A DNA stretch of 64,000 nt from assembly GCF_001665875.1 (NCBI RefSeq), contig NZ_LZTA01000097.1, positions 62,001-126,000 of the forward strand, given 5' to 3'. Each line of letters begins with the position of its first letter. Positions within the stretch are counted from its first letter, which is position 1. The DNA is from Mycobacterium sp. 852002-40037_SCH5390672. Its GTDB lineage: Bacteria > Actinomycetota > Actinomycetes > Mycobacteriales > Mycobacteriaceae. The position numbers and the translations under genes were made by a program. The notes beneath the pieces were generated by a model that saw only the letters and a list, made by a program, of their open reading frames with translations, was not told where the DNA came from and ran no database searches. Positions 44,825-54,496 of the stretch are shown in pieces.

Positions 44825-45280
44825 TCAGGCGTCCGCCGCAACCCATTGATAGGGAAGAAACTTCCCGTCGAACGTCACCACGACGCGGTCTCCGGACGGG
44901 TGCGGCTTCTTCTGCACGTCGAGACTGAAGTTGATCGCGCTCATGATGCCGTCGCCGAACTGTTCGGCGATCACCTCCTTGAGGGCGCCGCCGTAGACCT
45001 GCAGGGCTTCGTAAAAGCGGTAGATGGTCGGGTCGGTGGGGACGGCGGTGGGCAGGCCGCCACGCATGGGCGCCGCCGCCAGCACCGGCACCGCGGACGC
45101 GTCGAGCTTCAACTTCTCGGCCAGAATTTGGGCCTGCTCAACCGGAATCGGGTGCTGACCGAGCAGCGCCGACGTTGTCCACAGCACCGGCCGGTCGATC
45201 GCATCGGCCAGCTGTTGCCACGTCAGCCCCTCCCGAAGCCGGGCTAGAACGACCTGTTCGGTGAGTTCGGTTCTGTTCAT
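44825..45280 (-). CDS. cynS: Cyanase (cyanate hydratase)
   Basis: This 151-residue protein is close to the 156 residues of E. coli CynS, which decomposes cyanate with bicarbonate to ammonia and CO2. The N-terminal helix-turn-helix-like domain (LREGLTWQQLADAIDRP) and the C-terminal catalytic domain are present. PTIYRFYEALQVYG carries the catalytic Arg and Glu, and GIMSAINFSLDV the catalytic Ser; the end is DGKFLPYQW. No carbonic anhydrase or cyanate transporter is nearby. M. tuberculosis has no gene here. Confidence 0.93.
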   Translation of the reverse strand: MNRTELTEQVVLARLREGLTWQQLADAIDRPVLWTTSALLGQHPIPVEQAQILAEKLKLDASAVPVLAAAPMRGGLPTAVPTDPTIYRFYEALQVYGGALKEVIAEQFGDGIMSAINFSLDVQKKPHPSGDRVVVTFDGKFLPYQWVAADA

Positions 45281-45305
45281 AGCCCTCAAGCATGCCCGCG
45301 CAGTA

Positions 45306-46061
45306 TCACTCCGGCTTGGTTGCGGTGACCAAGCGGGTGGAGAACCAGGGGCCACCGTACCACATGCGCCAGCCGAGGTTGCGCCGGCGCACGTTGCGCC
45401 AGCCGAGTTCGCGCAGCCGGGCGGCATGTTGACGCGTCTCCCACAGGTCGGCGATGGCGAGCCGGCCCCCGGGCCGCAGCACCCGCACGGCTTCGTCGAG
45501 TGCCTGGCGTCGCCCGTCGTGGCCACCGATGTTGTGGATGGCCAGGTTGCTCACGACCACGTCGACACTCTCGTCGGCGAGCGGCAGCGCGGTCATGTCG
45601 GCGGTGCGTAACTCGACGCGATCGGCGACGCCTTCGGCCGCCGCGTTGGCCAGCGTGGCCTGCTCGGAGTTGTCGGTCTGGTCGGCCTGCCACAGGTCGA
45701 CGCCGATCGCGCGGCCCCGCGGCAACCGCTTGGCCGCCGCCAGCAACACCGCACCGCGCCCGCATCCCAGGTCGAGCACCGTTTCGTCGCCCGCGAGGCG
45801 CAGATCGCGCAGAACCCGGTCCCAGACAACGAATTTCCCGGTCCGGGTGGCGTGCATGTAGAGAACGACGGCGCCCGCGACCCCGGCGGACGACACCGCG
45901 GCCAACGCCGCCCGCAGCCGCCTCCCGCGCGCCCAGCTGATCCCCGCGAACACGGCCAGACCGACGGCCTGAGCGCCGATGCCTATTGCCTGTGCGCGGG
46001 CCGAGACGGTGTGAAAAGAACCGTCGACCCCGTAATCGCCCTGGTGGTCATGCACGCCCAT
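45306..46061 (-). CDS. Class I SAM-dependent methyltransferase with N-terminal membrane segments
   Basis: This protein of about 251 residues has two hydrophobic N-terminal segments (AIGIGAQAVGLAVFAGISWA and ALAAVSSAGVAGAVVLYMH), then a methyltransferase domain with VLDLGCGRGAVLLAAAKRLP, ELRTADMTALPLADESVD and VVVSNLAIHNIGG. The start is uncertain (ATGs at 46067 and 46061, TTG at 46076). It follows cynS's start on the opposite side by 25 bp, reading toward cynS. Substrate is unknown. Confidence 0.78.
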   Translation of the reverse strand: MGVHDHQGDYGVDGSFHTVSARAQAIGIGAQAVGLAVFAGISWARGRRLRAALAAVSSAGVAGAVVLYMHATRTGKFVVWDRVLRDLRLAGDETVLDLGCGRGAVLLAAAKRLPRGRAIGVDLWQADQTDNSEQATLANAAAEGVADRVELRTADMTALPLADESVDVVVSNLAIHNIGGHDGRRQALDEAVRVLRPGGRLAIADLWETRQHAARLRELGWRNVRRRNLGWRMWYGGPWFSTRLVTATKPE

Positions 46062-46106
46062 CAGCATACGACTCAATAACGCGCCGAAGCTTTTTCGCCG
46101 TGACGA

Positions 46107-46622
46107 TCACCAACGGCCGTGGTGCACGACCTCGGAGAACGGCCGCCGATTCGGCTTGCGGATCGGCGCGAGCGGGCGATCCGCGGGATAGCCGATCCCG
46201 AGCAGGAAGGCCACCAGGTAATCATCGGGCACGCCCAGGATTGCCCGTGCCTTGTCCTGGTCCCCCACCGACGAATGACCGGTCCCGATCCCCAGGTCGG
46301 TGGCGGCGATCATCATCGCCATGGTGGCCTGGCCGACGTCGTAGTTGTCGGTGACCACCCGGCGCTCGTCGGGGGGCAGCGGGACCCCGATGGCGATCGC
46401 GGCCGCGGCCGCCGCGATGTGGCCGGCGCCCCGCCAGACCGTGGACAGCTCCTGCAGCTGATGGCGATCGGTGACGATGACGAAGTCCCACGGCTGGCGG
46501 TTCTTCGCCGACGGCGCGCGCCAGCCGGCTTCGGCGATGCGGTCGAGGTCGTCGGCCGGTACCGGTTTCGGCTGGTACTCCCGCACATTGCGACGTGCGC
46601 AGATCGCGTCCCAAGCTTCCAT
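46107..46622 (-). CDS. Nitroreductase-family flavoprotein
   Basis: This 171-residue short nitroreductase has an FMN-binding N-terminus (ICARRNVREYQPKPVP) and RAPSAKNRQPWDFVIV, followed by GQATMAMMIAATDLGIGTGHSS and LLGIGYPADRP. Such enzymes reduce nitro groups, quinones or other electrophiles with NAD(P)H. The ATG start is clear. It is on the same strand as the methyltransferase and cynS genes and 45 bp upstream of the former. Confidence 0.87.
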   Translation of the reverse strand: MEAWDAICARRNVREYQPKPVPADDLDRIAEAGWRAPSAKNRQPWDFVIVTDRHQLQELSTVWRGAGHIAAAAAAIAIGVPLPPDERRVVTDNYDVGQATMAMMIAATDLGIGTGHSSVGDQDKARAILGVPDDYLVAFLLGIGYPADRPLAPIRKPNRRPFSEVVHHGRW

Positions 46623-46953
46623 CTGGTTCCCTCCAGCAACTCTGTTCCCGGATCAACCGGCGTAGGATCGGGTGAATTCCGAGGTAGCGATTGCGCCTTC
46701 GCCCGTAGTGTAGCCCCGGTAAATGTGAGCGCACGGGCGCCAACGCAGCCAAACACCTTGGGCCACAGTTCAACACGAGTTTCCTCCGAGACGGCCATCG
46801 CCGCGCCGGGTGTGCAGCGCCGGATTCGACAACAGAATGCCCGCCGGCCCGGTCGGGTGCGATCGCCACATTTCCTGGAAGCCGTGGTGAACCAATTGAG
46901 CGGCCCACTCGTGAACAACTGAATGCCCCCAAGCCAGAAAGGCGGTAGCCGCC
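46623..46953. other. 331-bp intergenic region, no gene seen
   Basis: This space separates the nitroreductase gene from the divergent cyclopropane synthase gene. Overlapping open frames here have no recognisable product. A ribosome-binding site (AGAAAGG) for the following gene is at the end. I see no clear promoter boxes or repeats. Confidence 0.6.
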
Positions 46954-47820
46954 GTGGCAGAGCACCTGACGCCGCACTTCGAAGAGGTACAGGCCCATTA
47001 CGACCTGTCCGACGACTTCTTCCGGTTGTTCCTCGACCCCACCATGACCTACAGCTGCGCGTACTGGGACCGCAACCGGGATATATCGCTTGAAGAGGCG
47101 CAGCTGCGCAAGATGGACCTCTCGCTGGGCAAGCTTGGCCTGCGGCCGGGCATGACGCTGCTGGACATCGGGTGCGGGTGGGGTGGCACGATGCGGCGCG
47201 CGATCGAAAACTACGACGTGAACGTCGTCGGTCTGACCCTGTCCGAACACCAGGCCGCGCACGTGCAGAAGCTCTTCGACGCGATGGACACCCAACGCAG
47301 CAGGCGGGTGCTGCTGCACGGCTGGGAAGAGTTCGACGAGCACGCGGACCGGATCGTCTCCATCGGCGCGTTCGAGCATTTCGGGTACGACCGCTACGAC
47401 GACTTCTTCGCGATGGCCCATCGCACCCTGCCCGAGGACGGGGTGATGCTGCTGCACACCATCACCATGCTGACCCCGCAGCAGATCATCGAGCGCGACC
47501 TGCCGATGACCGAGGAGCAGACGCGCTTCAACGAGTTCATCGCCACCGAGATCTTCCCGGGCGGGCAGTTGCCGGCGATCGAGATCGTGGAGTTCCACGC
47601 ATCGAAGATGGGCTTCAACCTGAAGCGCAGGCAGTCGCTGCAACTGCACTACGCCCGCACACTCGATCATTGGGCCGAAGCTCTACAGGCTCACCACCGC
47701 GAGGCAGTCGAGATCCAGTCCGAAGAGGTCTACCAGCGTTACATGCGGTATCTGACCGGCTGCGCCAACGCATTCCGGGTCGGATACATCGACGTCAACC
47801 AGTTCACGCTGGCGAAATAA
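46954..47820 (+). CDS. Additional cyclopropane mycolic acid synthase
   Basis: This 288-residue CmaA/MmaA-family methyltransferase has [32 protein letters not shown], the SAM loop [32 protein letters not shown] and C-terminal [18 protein letters not shown]. It resembles mmaA2 of this window most, but has a distinctive YWDRNRDISLEEAQLRKMD in place of the usual YFxRDDMTLxEAQ. It lies 15 kb from the main cluster, directly upstream of recC, with no counterpart there in M. tuberculosis. The GTG start has AAAGG upstream. Which mycolate position it modifies is unknown. Confidence 0.86.
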   Translation: MAEHLTPHFEEVQAHYDLSDDFFRLFLDPTMTYSCAYWDRNRDISLEEAQLRKMDLSLGKLGLRPGMTLLDIGCGWGGTMRRAIENYDVNVVGLTLSEHQAAHVQKLFDAMDTQRSRRVLLHGWEEFDEHADRIVSIGAFEHFGYDRYDDFFAMAHRTLPEDGVMLLHTITMLTPQQIIERDLPMTEEQTRFNEFIATEIFPGGQLPAIEIVEFHASKMGFNLKRRQSLQLHYARTLDHWAEALQAHHREAVEIQSEEVYQRYMRYLTGCANAFRVGYIDVNQFTLAK

Positions 47821-47903
47821 CACCGCACCCGCCCCTCGGGCGACACACTGCGCAGCCCTAAGCGCCCACCCGTGTCGGTCATCGGGTTTATCGTGACAGC
47901 GCA

Positions 47904-50900
47904 ATGCCGCTTCATCTGCACCGTGCCGAGCGCACCGATCTGTTGGCCGACGGTCTCGGCGCTCTGCTGGCCAACCCGCAGCCCGACCCGTTCGCCACCG
48001 AGCTCGTCGTGGTCCCGGCGCGTGGCGTGGAGCGCTGGCTCAGTCAGCGGCTGTCGCATGTGCTCGGTGCGCGCGGCGGTGACGGGGTGTGCGCCGGGGT
48101 CGCGTTCCGCAGCCCGGGCTCGTTGATCGCCGAGATCACCGGCACGGCCGACGACGATCCGTGGTCGCCGGACGCCATGGCCTGGCCGCTGCTGGAGGCG
48201 ATCGACTGTTCGCTGGACCTACCGTGGTGCCGCACGCTGGCCATGCACGTGGGTCACTTCCACACCGGTGCGGAAGCCGAGCTGCGTCAGGGCAGGCGAT
48301 ACGAGGTCGCCCGCCGGCTGGCCGGGTTGTTCGACTCCTATGCCCGGCAACGCCCGCAACTGCTCGTCGACTGGGGCAACGGCGACGTCGGTGATCTCGA
48401 TGAGGACCTGCGCTGGCAGCCCGAGCTGTGGCGGGCGCTGGTCGCGCGCGTCGCCGCCGACCCCCCGCAGGTCCGCCACGCCATGACCGTTGCGCGGCTG
48501 CGCGAAGCACCTAGCGAGCTGCCGCCCCGGCTGTCGCTGTTTGGGCACACGCGGTTGACCCGTACCGACGTTGAGCTGTTGGAGGCGGTGGCAACCCACC
48601 ACGACCTGCATCTGTGGCTACCGCACCCGAGCGAGGAGCTGTGGCGTGCGCTGGCCGGCACGCACGGCGCCATTCCCCGGCGCGAGGACGTCAGCCATCG
48701 CGCGGTGTCCCATCCGCTGCTCGCGACGCTGGGACGAGACCTGCGTGAATTGCAACGCAGCCTGCCGGCGGTCCCCCGGACCGACGAGTATCTGGCCAGT
48801 GCCGTCCGCGCGGACACGCTGCTCGGCTGGCTGCAGTCCGACATCGCCGCCAATACCGTTCGCCCACTTGGCCGCACGCCGGCGTCCGACGATCGCTCGG
48901 TCCAGGTACACAACTGCCACGGCCCCGCCCGCCAGGTCGACGTGCTGCGCGAGGTGCTGCTCGGCCTGTTGCAGGACGACCCGACGCTCGAGCCGCGCGA
49001 CATCCTGGTGATGTGCCCGGACATCGAGACCTACGCGCCGCTGATCATGGCCGACTTCGGCCTGGGCGACGTGGTGCACGGCGCCCATCCCGCCCACCAA
49101 CTGCGCGTGCGGCTGGCGGACCGCTCGCCGATCCAGACCAATCCGCTGCTGGGCGTGGCCGCGCAACTGCTGGCCCTGGCGGCCGGCCGGGTGACGGCCA
49201 GCGAGGTGCTGAACCTGGCCCAGTCCCCGCCGGTGCGAGCCCGGTTCGGGTTCACCGATGACGATCTGGAGGCCATCACCCGCTGGGTCCGGCAGGCGAA
49301 CATCCGGTGGGGATTGGACCAGGAGCATCGCCGGCCCTACCACGTCGACTTCGTGCACAACACATGGCGTTTCGGCATCGACCGGATACTGGCGGGCGTC
49401 GCGATGTCCGACGATTCGAACGCATGGATCGACGCCACGCTGCCGCTCGACGACGTCAGCAGTAATCGCGTCCAATTGGCCGGCCAGTTGGCCGAATTCG
49501 TCGCACGGCTGCAGCACGTCCTCGACTCGCTCACCGGAACCCGGCCGCTGGCCGAGTGGCTGACCAACCTCACCGACGGCATCACGCTGCTGACACGGGT
49601 CCGCGACGCGGACGAATGGCAGACCGGTCAGCTGCAACGCGAGTTCGCCCGGACGGCTGCACAAGCCGGATCCCGGAGCGACACCGCGCTGCGATTGCCC
49701 GACATTCGCGCGCTACTAGCCCAACGCCTCTCCGGTCGCCCGACGCGGGCGAACTTCCGCACCGGCACCCTGACGGTGTGCACCATGGTGCCGATGCGCT
49801 CGGTGCCACACCGGGTGGTGTGCCTGGTCGGCCTGGACGACGGGCTGTTCCCGCGGCTCGGCATCGTCGACGGCGACGATGCGCTGGCCCGGTGCCCGAT
49901 GACCGGTGAACGCGACATCCGTTCCGAGGACCGGCAATTGCTGCTCGACGCGATCGGCGCGGCCACCGAGAAACTGGTGATCACCTACACCGGCGCCAAC
50001 GAATATTCGGGGCAGCCGCGTCCGCCGGCGGTGCCGCTGGCCGAATTGCTGGACACCCTCGACATGACCACTTCGACCAAGGTGCGTGACCGCGTCGTCG
50101 TCCAGCATCCGTTGCAGCCGTTCGATATTCGCAATGTGATCCCGGGCAGGCTCGTCCCGACCGTGCCGTTCAGTTTCGACCCCACGGTGCTGCGCGCGGC
50201 ACGCGCGACCACCGGTGAACACAGCGAACGGCCGAAATTCATCTCGGCGCCCTTGCCGCCACCACCGGCCGGCGACGTCATTCTCGCCGACCTGGTCGGC
50301 TTCTTCAAAGACCCGGTGAAAGGCTTCTTTCGCGCACTGGAATTCACGCTGCCTTACGACGTCGACGGCGTGCAAGACGCCATGCCGGTCGACATCGACG
50401 GTCTCGAAGAGTGGACGGTCGGCGACCGGATGCTGGGCGACATCCTGCGCGGGATGTCGCCGGACGATGCGCGGCAAGCCGAGTGGCGCCGCGGCACGCT
50501 GCCCCCCGGTCAGCTCGGCTGGCGCAAGGTCACCGAGATCCGGGACCAGGCCGCCCTGTTGGGGGTCGAGGCGCTTCGCCACCGTCCCGCCGGCGGCGCG
50601 GCCTACGACGTCGACGTCGATCTGGGCGGCGGACGGCGCCTCACCGGCACGGTGTCGCCGGTGTATGGCGACAAATTGGTATCCGTGACGTATTCGCGGC
50701 TGGACGGCAAGCACCTACTCGAATCGTGGATCCCGTTGCTGGCGTTGGTCGCTCATGATGCCGACCGGGACTGGACGGCGGTGTGCATCGGCCGCATGCG
50801 CCGCGGCACCAGCACCCGGGTGGAGGGTCTGGGGCCGCCGCGTGACCGTGAGCAGGTCATCGAGGTGCTGCGCGAGCTGGTGGAGATCTACGACGCCGGA

Positions 50901-51194
50901 CGGCGTGAGCCGATTCCGTTGCCCATCAAAACGTCCTATGCCTGGGCGGCCGCCCGGTACGGCGGCGAGGACCCGGTGGCCGAGGCGCGGTACCGATGGA
51001 GATCGAGCGACCGCTTTCCGGGTGAGGACCAGGCTCCGGCACACGTGCGGGCATGGGGGAAGGGTGCGCCGCTCGACGAACTGATGCAGCCCGTGCGCCC
51101 GGGCGAGGAGTGCGACGGCGAGGACAACCGGCTCGGTGCCTACGCGGCCCGGGTCTGGCTGCCGATGCTGCGCGCCGAGAGGAAACCCATCTGA
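47904..51194 (+). CDS. recC: Exodeoxyribonuclease V subunit RecC
   Basis: This 1096-residue RecC is the Chi-recognition and scaffold subunit of RecBCD. The N-terminus MPLHLHRAERTDLLADGL and TELVVVPARGVERWLSQRLS are characteristic, as are VHNCHGPARQVDVLRE, DILVMCPDIETYAPLI and GLDDGLFPR. Helicase motifs are degenerate, as expected. It is first of three overlapping genes; the stop overlaps the recB ATG by one base. In mycobacteria RecBCD mainly serves single-strand annealing, with AdnAB doing most end resection. Confidence 0.95.
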   Translation: MPLHLHRAERTDLLADGLGALLANPQPDPFATELVVVPARGVERWLSQRLSHVLGARGGDGVCAGVAFRSPGSLIAEITGTADDDPWSPDAMAWPLLEAIDCSLDLPWCRTLAMHVGHFHTGAEAELRQGRRYEVARRLAGLFDSYARQRPQLLVDWGNGDVGDLDEDLRWQPELWRALVARVAADPPQVRHAMTVARLREAPSELPPRLSLFGHTRLTRTDVELLEAVATHHDLHLWLPHPSEELWRALAGTHGAIPRREDVSHRAVSHPLLATLGRDLRELQRSLPAVPRTDEYLASAVRADTLLGWLQSDIAANTVRPLGRTPASDDRSVQVHNCHGPARQVDVLREVLLGLLQDDPTLEPRDILVMCPDIETYAPLIMADFGLGDVVHGAHPAHQLRVRLADRSPIQTNPLLGVAAQLLALAAGRVTASEVLNLAQSPPVRARFGFTDDDLEAITRWVRQANIRWGLDQEHRRPYHVDFVHNTWRFGIDRILAGVAMSDDSNAWIDATLPLDDVSSNRVQLAGQLAEFVARLQHVLDSLTGTRPLAEWLTNLTDGITLLTRVRDADEWQTGQLQREFARTAAQAGSRSDTALRLPDIRALLAQRLSGRPTRANFRTGTLTVCTMVPMRSVPHRVVCLVGLDDGLFPRLGIVDGDDALARCPMTGERDIRSEDRQLLLDAIGAATEKLVITYTGANEYSGQPRPPAVPLAELLDTLDMTTSTKVRDRVVVQHPLQPFDIRNVIPGRLVPTVPFSFDPTVLRAARATTGEHSERPKFISAPLPPPPAGDVILADLVGFFKDPVKGFFRALEFTLPYDVDGVQDAMPVDIDGLEEWTVGDRMLGDILRGMSPDDARQAEWRRGTLPPGQLGWRKVTEIRDQAALLGVEALRHRPAGGAAYDVDVDLGGGRRLTGTVSPVYGDKLVSVTYSRLDGKHLLESWIPLLALVAHDADRDWTAVCIGRMRRGTSTRVEGLGPPRDREQVIEVLRELVEIYDAGRREPIPLPIKTSYAWAAARYGGEDPVAEARYRWRSSDRFPGEDQAPAHVRAWGKGAPLDELMQPVRPGEECDGEDNRLGAYAARVWLPMLRAERKPI

Positions 51195-54100
51195 TGGAGC
51201 GCTTCGACCTGTTGGGTGCCCTGCCGGCCGAGCGCTCCACCACCGTACTGGAGGCCAGCGCGGGAACCGGCAAGACTTTCGCGTTGGCTTCGCTGGTGAC
51301 CCGGTATCTCGCCGACGGCGCCGCGACGCTGGATCAGATGCTGCTCATCACCTTCGGCCGGGCCGCCAGCCAGGAACTTCGTGAACGCGTCCGGTGTCAA
51401 ATCGTCGAGGCCGTGCGCGCTTTCGCCGATCCGTCGACCGTCGGCGATAACCAGGTGGTGGCCTACCTGCTGGACGGCACCGACGATCAGCGCGCGGCGC
51501 GCCAAGAGCGTCTTCGCGACGCACTGGCCGGCTTCGATGCGGCGACGATCGCCACCACCCATCAGTTCTGCCAACTGGTGCTGCGCTCACTCGGCGTGGC
51601 GGGCGACACCGCGGCCAGCGTGACGCTGCTCGAGAGCCTCGACGATCTGGTGACCGAAATCGTCGACGATCTGTACCTGGCCCACTTCGGTCAGGAGCGC
51701 GACGATCCGGTGCTGCACTACCGAGAAGCGCTGCGGCTGGCACGCGAGGTGGTCAAGAACCCTTCGACGCAGCTGCGGCCGCGCGACCCGGATCCCGATT
51801 CGCGGGCCGCCGTCAGCGTCAGGTTCGCCAATGACGTTCTGACCGAGCTGGATACGCGCAAGCGCCGGCTGGGCGTCCTCGGCTACGACGACCTGCTGAT
51901 CCGGCTGTCCGACGCGCTGGCCATCGACGGCTCCCCCGCCCGCCTGCGGATGCATCAACGCTGGCCGATCGTCATGGTCGACGAGTTCCAGGACACCGAC
52001 CCGGTGCAATGGCAGGTGATCGACCGCGCGTTCAGTGGGCGCTCCACGGTGATTCTCATCGGTGATCCGAAGCAGGCGATATATGCGTTTCGCGGCGGTG
52101 ACATCGTGACCTATCTGCGGGCCGCCGAGACGGCGGGCAAGCGCAAGACGCTGGACGTCAACTGGCGCAGTGATTCCGCGCTTCTGCAGCGGCTGCAGGT
52201 GGTGCTCGGTGGCGCCCAACTCGGTGACCCCGCGATCGTGGTGAATGACGTCGACGCGTATCACCGCGGTCATCGGCTCGCCGGTGCACCGCACAACGAG
52301 CCGTTCCGGTTGCGCGTGGTAGCGCGGAAGACGTTGGGGCGTCGTGGGATTCAGAACCTGCCCATCGACCAGGTGCGCGAGCACATCGGTGCCGATCTGG
52401 CATCCGACATCCGCGCGCTGCTGGCCGGCGGCGCCACGTTCGCCGGTAGGCCGCTGCAAGCCCGCGATATCGCCGTGATCGTGGAGAAGCACCGGGATGC
52501 GCATGCGTGCTTCAAGGCGCTCTGCGACGCGGGCGTCCCCGCGGTCTATACGGGCAACTCCGACGTGTTCACCTCCGAGGCCGCCGAAGATTGGCTGTGC
52601 CTGCTGGAGGCCTTCGATCAACCACACCGGCCCGGCATGGTGCGCGCGGCCGCGGCGACGATGTTCTTCGGGGAGACCGCCGAAACGCTGGCGGCCGGCG
52701 GTGACGCGCTCACGGATCGAATCGCGAAAACCTTGCGGGAGTGGGCCGGTCATGCGCGCGAACGTGGTGTCGCGGCCATCTTCGAGGCAGCCCAGTTGCT
52801 GGGGATGGGCAACCGCGTGCTCGCCTGGCAGGGCGGTGAGCGGCACATGACCGACCTGGCGCATGTCACCCAGCTGCTGCAGGATGTCGCGCACCGCGAG
52901 CACTACAGCCTGCCGGCGCTGCGCGATTGGCTGCGCCGGCAGCGTGATGAGCGCAGCGGCGCGCCGGAACGCAACCGCCGGCTCGACAGCGATGCCGCCG
53001 CCGTACAGATCATGACCGTCTTCGTCAGCAAGGGCCTGCAATACCCGATCGTGTATCTGCCGTTCGCGTTCAACCGCAACACCCAGGACAGCGACGTGGT
53101 GCTTTTCCACGACGAGGACGGCATGCGTTGCCTGCACGTCGGGGGCAAGGACAGCCCCGACTTCAAAGCCGTCGAGCGACTTGGGCGTAAAGAGGACGCC
53201 AGTGACGACAGCCGGTTGACCTACGTCGCGCTGACCAGGGCGCAGGCCCAGGTGGTGGCGTGGTGGTCACCGGCGTACTACGAACCCAATGGCGGGCTGT
53301 CGCGGCTGCTGCGCGGCCGGCGGCCCGGCGAGGCGGTGGTACCGGACCGATGCGAACCCGCGAAGATCGCCGACGACGACGCCATGGCCCGGCTGCGCGA
53401 GTGGGAGGCGGCCGGCGGGCCGGTCATCGAGGAATCGCTGGTGGCACCGGCGCCGTCGCTGCCCGCCGAGCCGGTGCCGCGGCGGCTGGAGAATCGCCAC
53501 TTCCACCGCGGCATCGACACCGGCTGGCGGCGCACCTCCTATTCCGGTTTGATTCGGGCGGCGCAGACCAGCGGGGTCAGCAGCGAACCCGAAATCGGCG
53601 AACTCGACGACGAAGTCGGCGACATCCCATTGGTTTCCGCGGTGTCCGGGCCGGACGTGCCCTCGCCGATGGCGGATCTTCCAGCGGGCGCCACGTTCGG
53701 CACGCTGGTGCACGCCGTGCTCGAGACAGCCGACCCGTTCGCCGCGGATTTGACCGCCGAGCTGGAGACGCAGATCCGGGCGCATTCGGCGTGGTGGCCG
53801 GTTGCCGCGGCCCCCGAGCAGCTGGCCGCGGCGATGGTTCCGATGCATGACACGCCGCTGGGCCCGTTGACGGGTGGTATGACGCTACGCCAAATCGGGC
53901 TGTCAGACCGGTTGCGCGAACTGGACTTTGAGCTCCCACTGGCCGGCGGTGACCGTCGAGCGCCGGCGCCGGAGGTCCGGCTGGCGGATCTGGCGCCGCT
54001 GTTACGCGAGCACCTGCCGGCCGATGATGTGCTGGCGTCGTATGCCGACCGGCTGGCCGAACACGGCCTGGGTGATCAGTCGCTGCGCGGATACCTCACC

Positions 54101-54496
54101 GGCTCGATCGACGCCGTGCTCCGCGTTCCCGACGGCTCGGGGCATCGTTTCGTGGTGGTGGACTACAAGACCAACCGGCTCGGAGATCCGGAGCGACCGC
54201 TGACCGCCGCCGACTACGACCGGGCACGGATGGCGGAGGCCATGTTGCACTCGGACTATCCGCTGCAGGCGCTGCTGTATTGCGCGGTGTTGCATCGGTT
54301 TTTGCGTTGGCGGTTAGCCGATTACGACCCGAGCCGGCATCTCGGCGGCGTCCTTTACCTGTTCCTGCGGGGGATGTGCGGTGCGGATACGCCGGTGCTC
54401 GACGGTCACCCGGCGGGTGTGTTCGATTGGCGACCGCCCTGGTCGTTGATTGCGGCCCTGTCGGACCTGCTCGACGCGCAGGGGGTCGCCGCGTGA
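51194..54496 (+). CDS. recB: Exodeoxyribonuclease V subunit RecB
   Basis: This 1100-residue helicase-nuclease has Walker A in LEASAGTGKTFALASL (about 19-34), helicase motif II VMVDEFQDTDPVQW, motif III LIGDPKQAIYAFRGGD, motif V FVSKGLQYPIVYLPF and motif VI YVALTRAQ. The C-terminal nuclease has HRFVVVDYKTNRLG, with the catalytic Asp and Lys. Length agrees with M. tuberculosis RecB. The ATG is fused to the recC stop (TGATG). Confidence 0.96.
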   Translation: MERFDLLGALPAERSTTVLEASAGTGKTFALASLVTRYLADGAATLDQMLLITFGRAASQELRERVRCQIVEAVRAFADPSTVGDNQVVAYLLDGTDDQRAARQERLRDALAGFDAATIATTHQFCQLVLRSLGVAGDTAASVTLLESLDDLVTEIVDDLYLAHFGQERDDPVLHYREALRLAREVVKNPSTQLRPRDPDPDSRAAVSVRFANDVLTELDTRKRRLGVLGYDDLLIRLSDALAIDGSPARLRMHQRWPIVMVDEFQDTDPVQWQVIDRAFSGRSTVILIGDPKQAIYAFRGGDIVTYLRAAETAGKRKTLDVNWRSDSALLQRLQVVLGGAQLGDPAIVVNDVDAYHRGHRLAGAPHNEPFRLRVVARKTLGRRGIQNLPIDQVREHIGADLASDIRALLAGGATFAGRPLQARDIAVIVEKHRDAHACFKALCDAGVPAVYTGNSDVFTSEAAEDWLCLLEAFDQPHRPGMVRAAAATMFFGETAETLAAGGDALTDRIAKTLREWAGHARERGVAAIFEAAQLLGMGNRVLAWQGGERHMTDLAHVTQLLQDVAHREHYSLPALRDWLRRQRDERSGAPERNRRLDSDAAAVQIMTVFVSKGLQYPIVYLPFAFNRNTQDSDVVLFHDEDGMRCLHVGGKDSPDFKAVERLGRKEDASDDSRLTYVALTRAQAQVVAWWSPAYYEPNGGLSRLLRGRRPGEAVVPDRCEPAKIADDDAMARLREWEAAGGPVIEESLVAPAPSLPAEPVPRRLENRHFHRGIDTGWRRTSYSGLIRAAQTSGVSSEPEIGELDDEVGDIPLVSAVSGPDVPSPMADLPAGATFGTLVHAVLETADPFAADLTAELETQIRAHSAWWPVAAAPEQLAAAMVPMHDTPLGPLTGGMTLRQIGLSDRLRELDFELPLAGGDRRAPAPEVRLADLAPLLREHLPADDVLASYADRLAEHGLGDQSLRGYLTGSIDAVLRVPDGSGHRFVVVDYKTNRLGDPERPLTAADYDRARMAEAMLHSDYPLQALLYCAVLHRFLRWRLADYDPSRHLGGVLYLFLRGMCGADTPVLDGHPAGVFDWRPPWSLIAALSDLLDAQGVAA

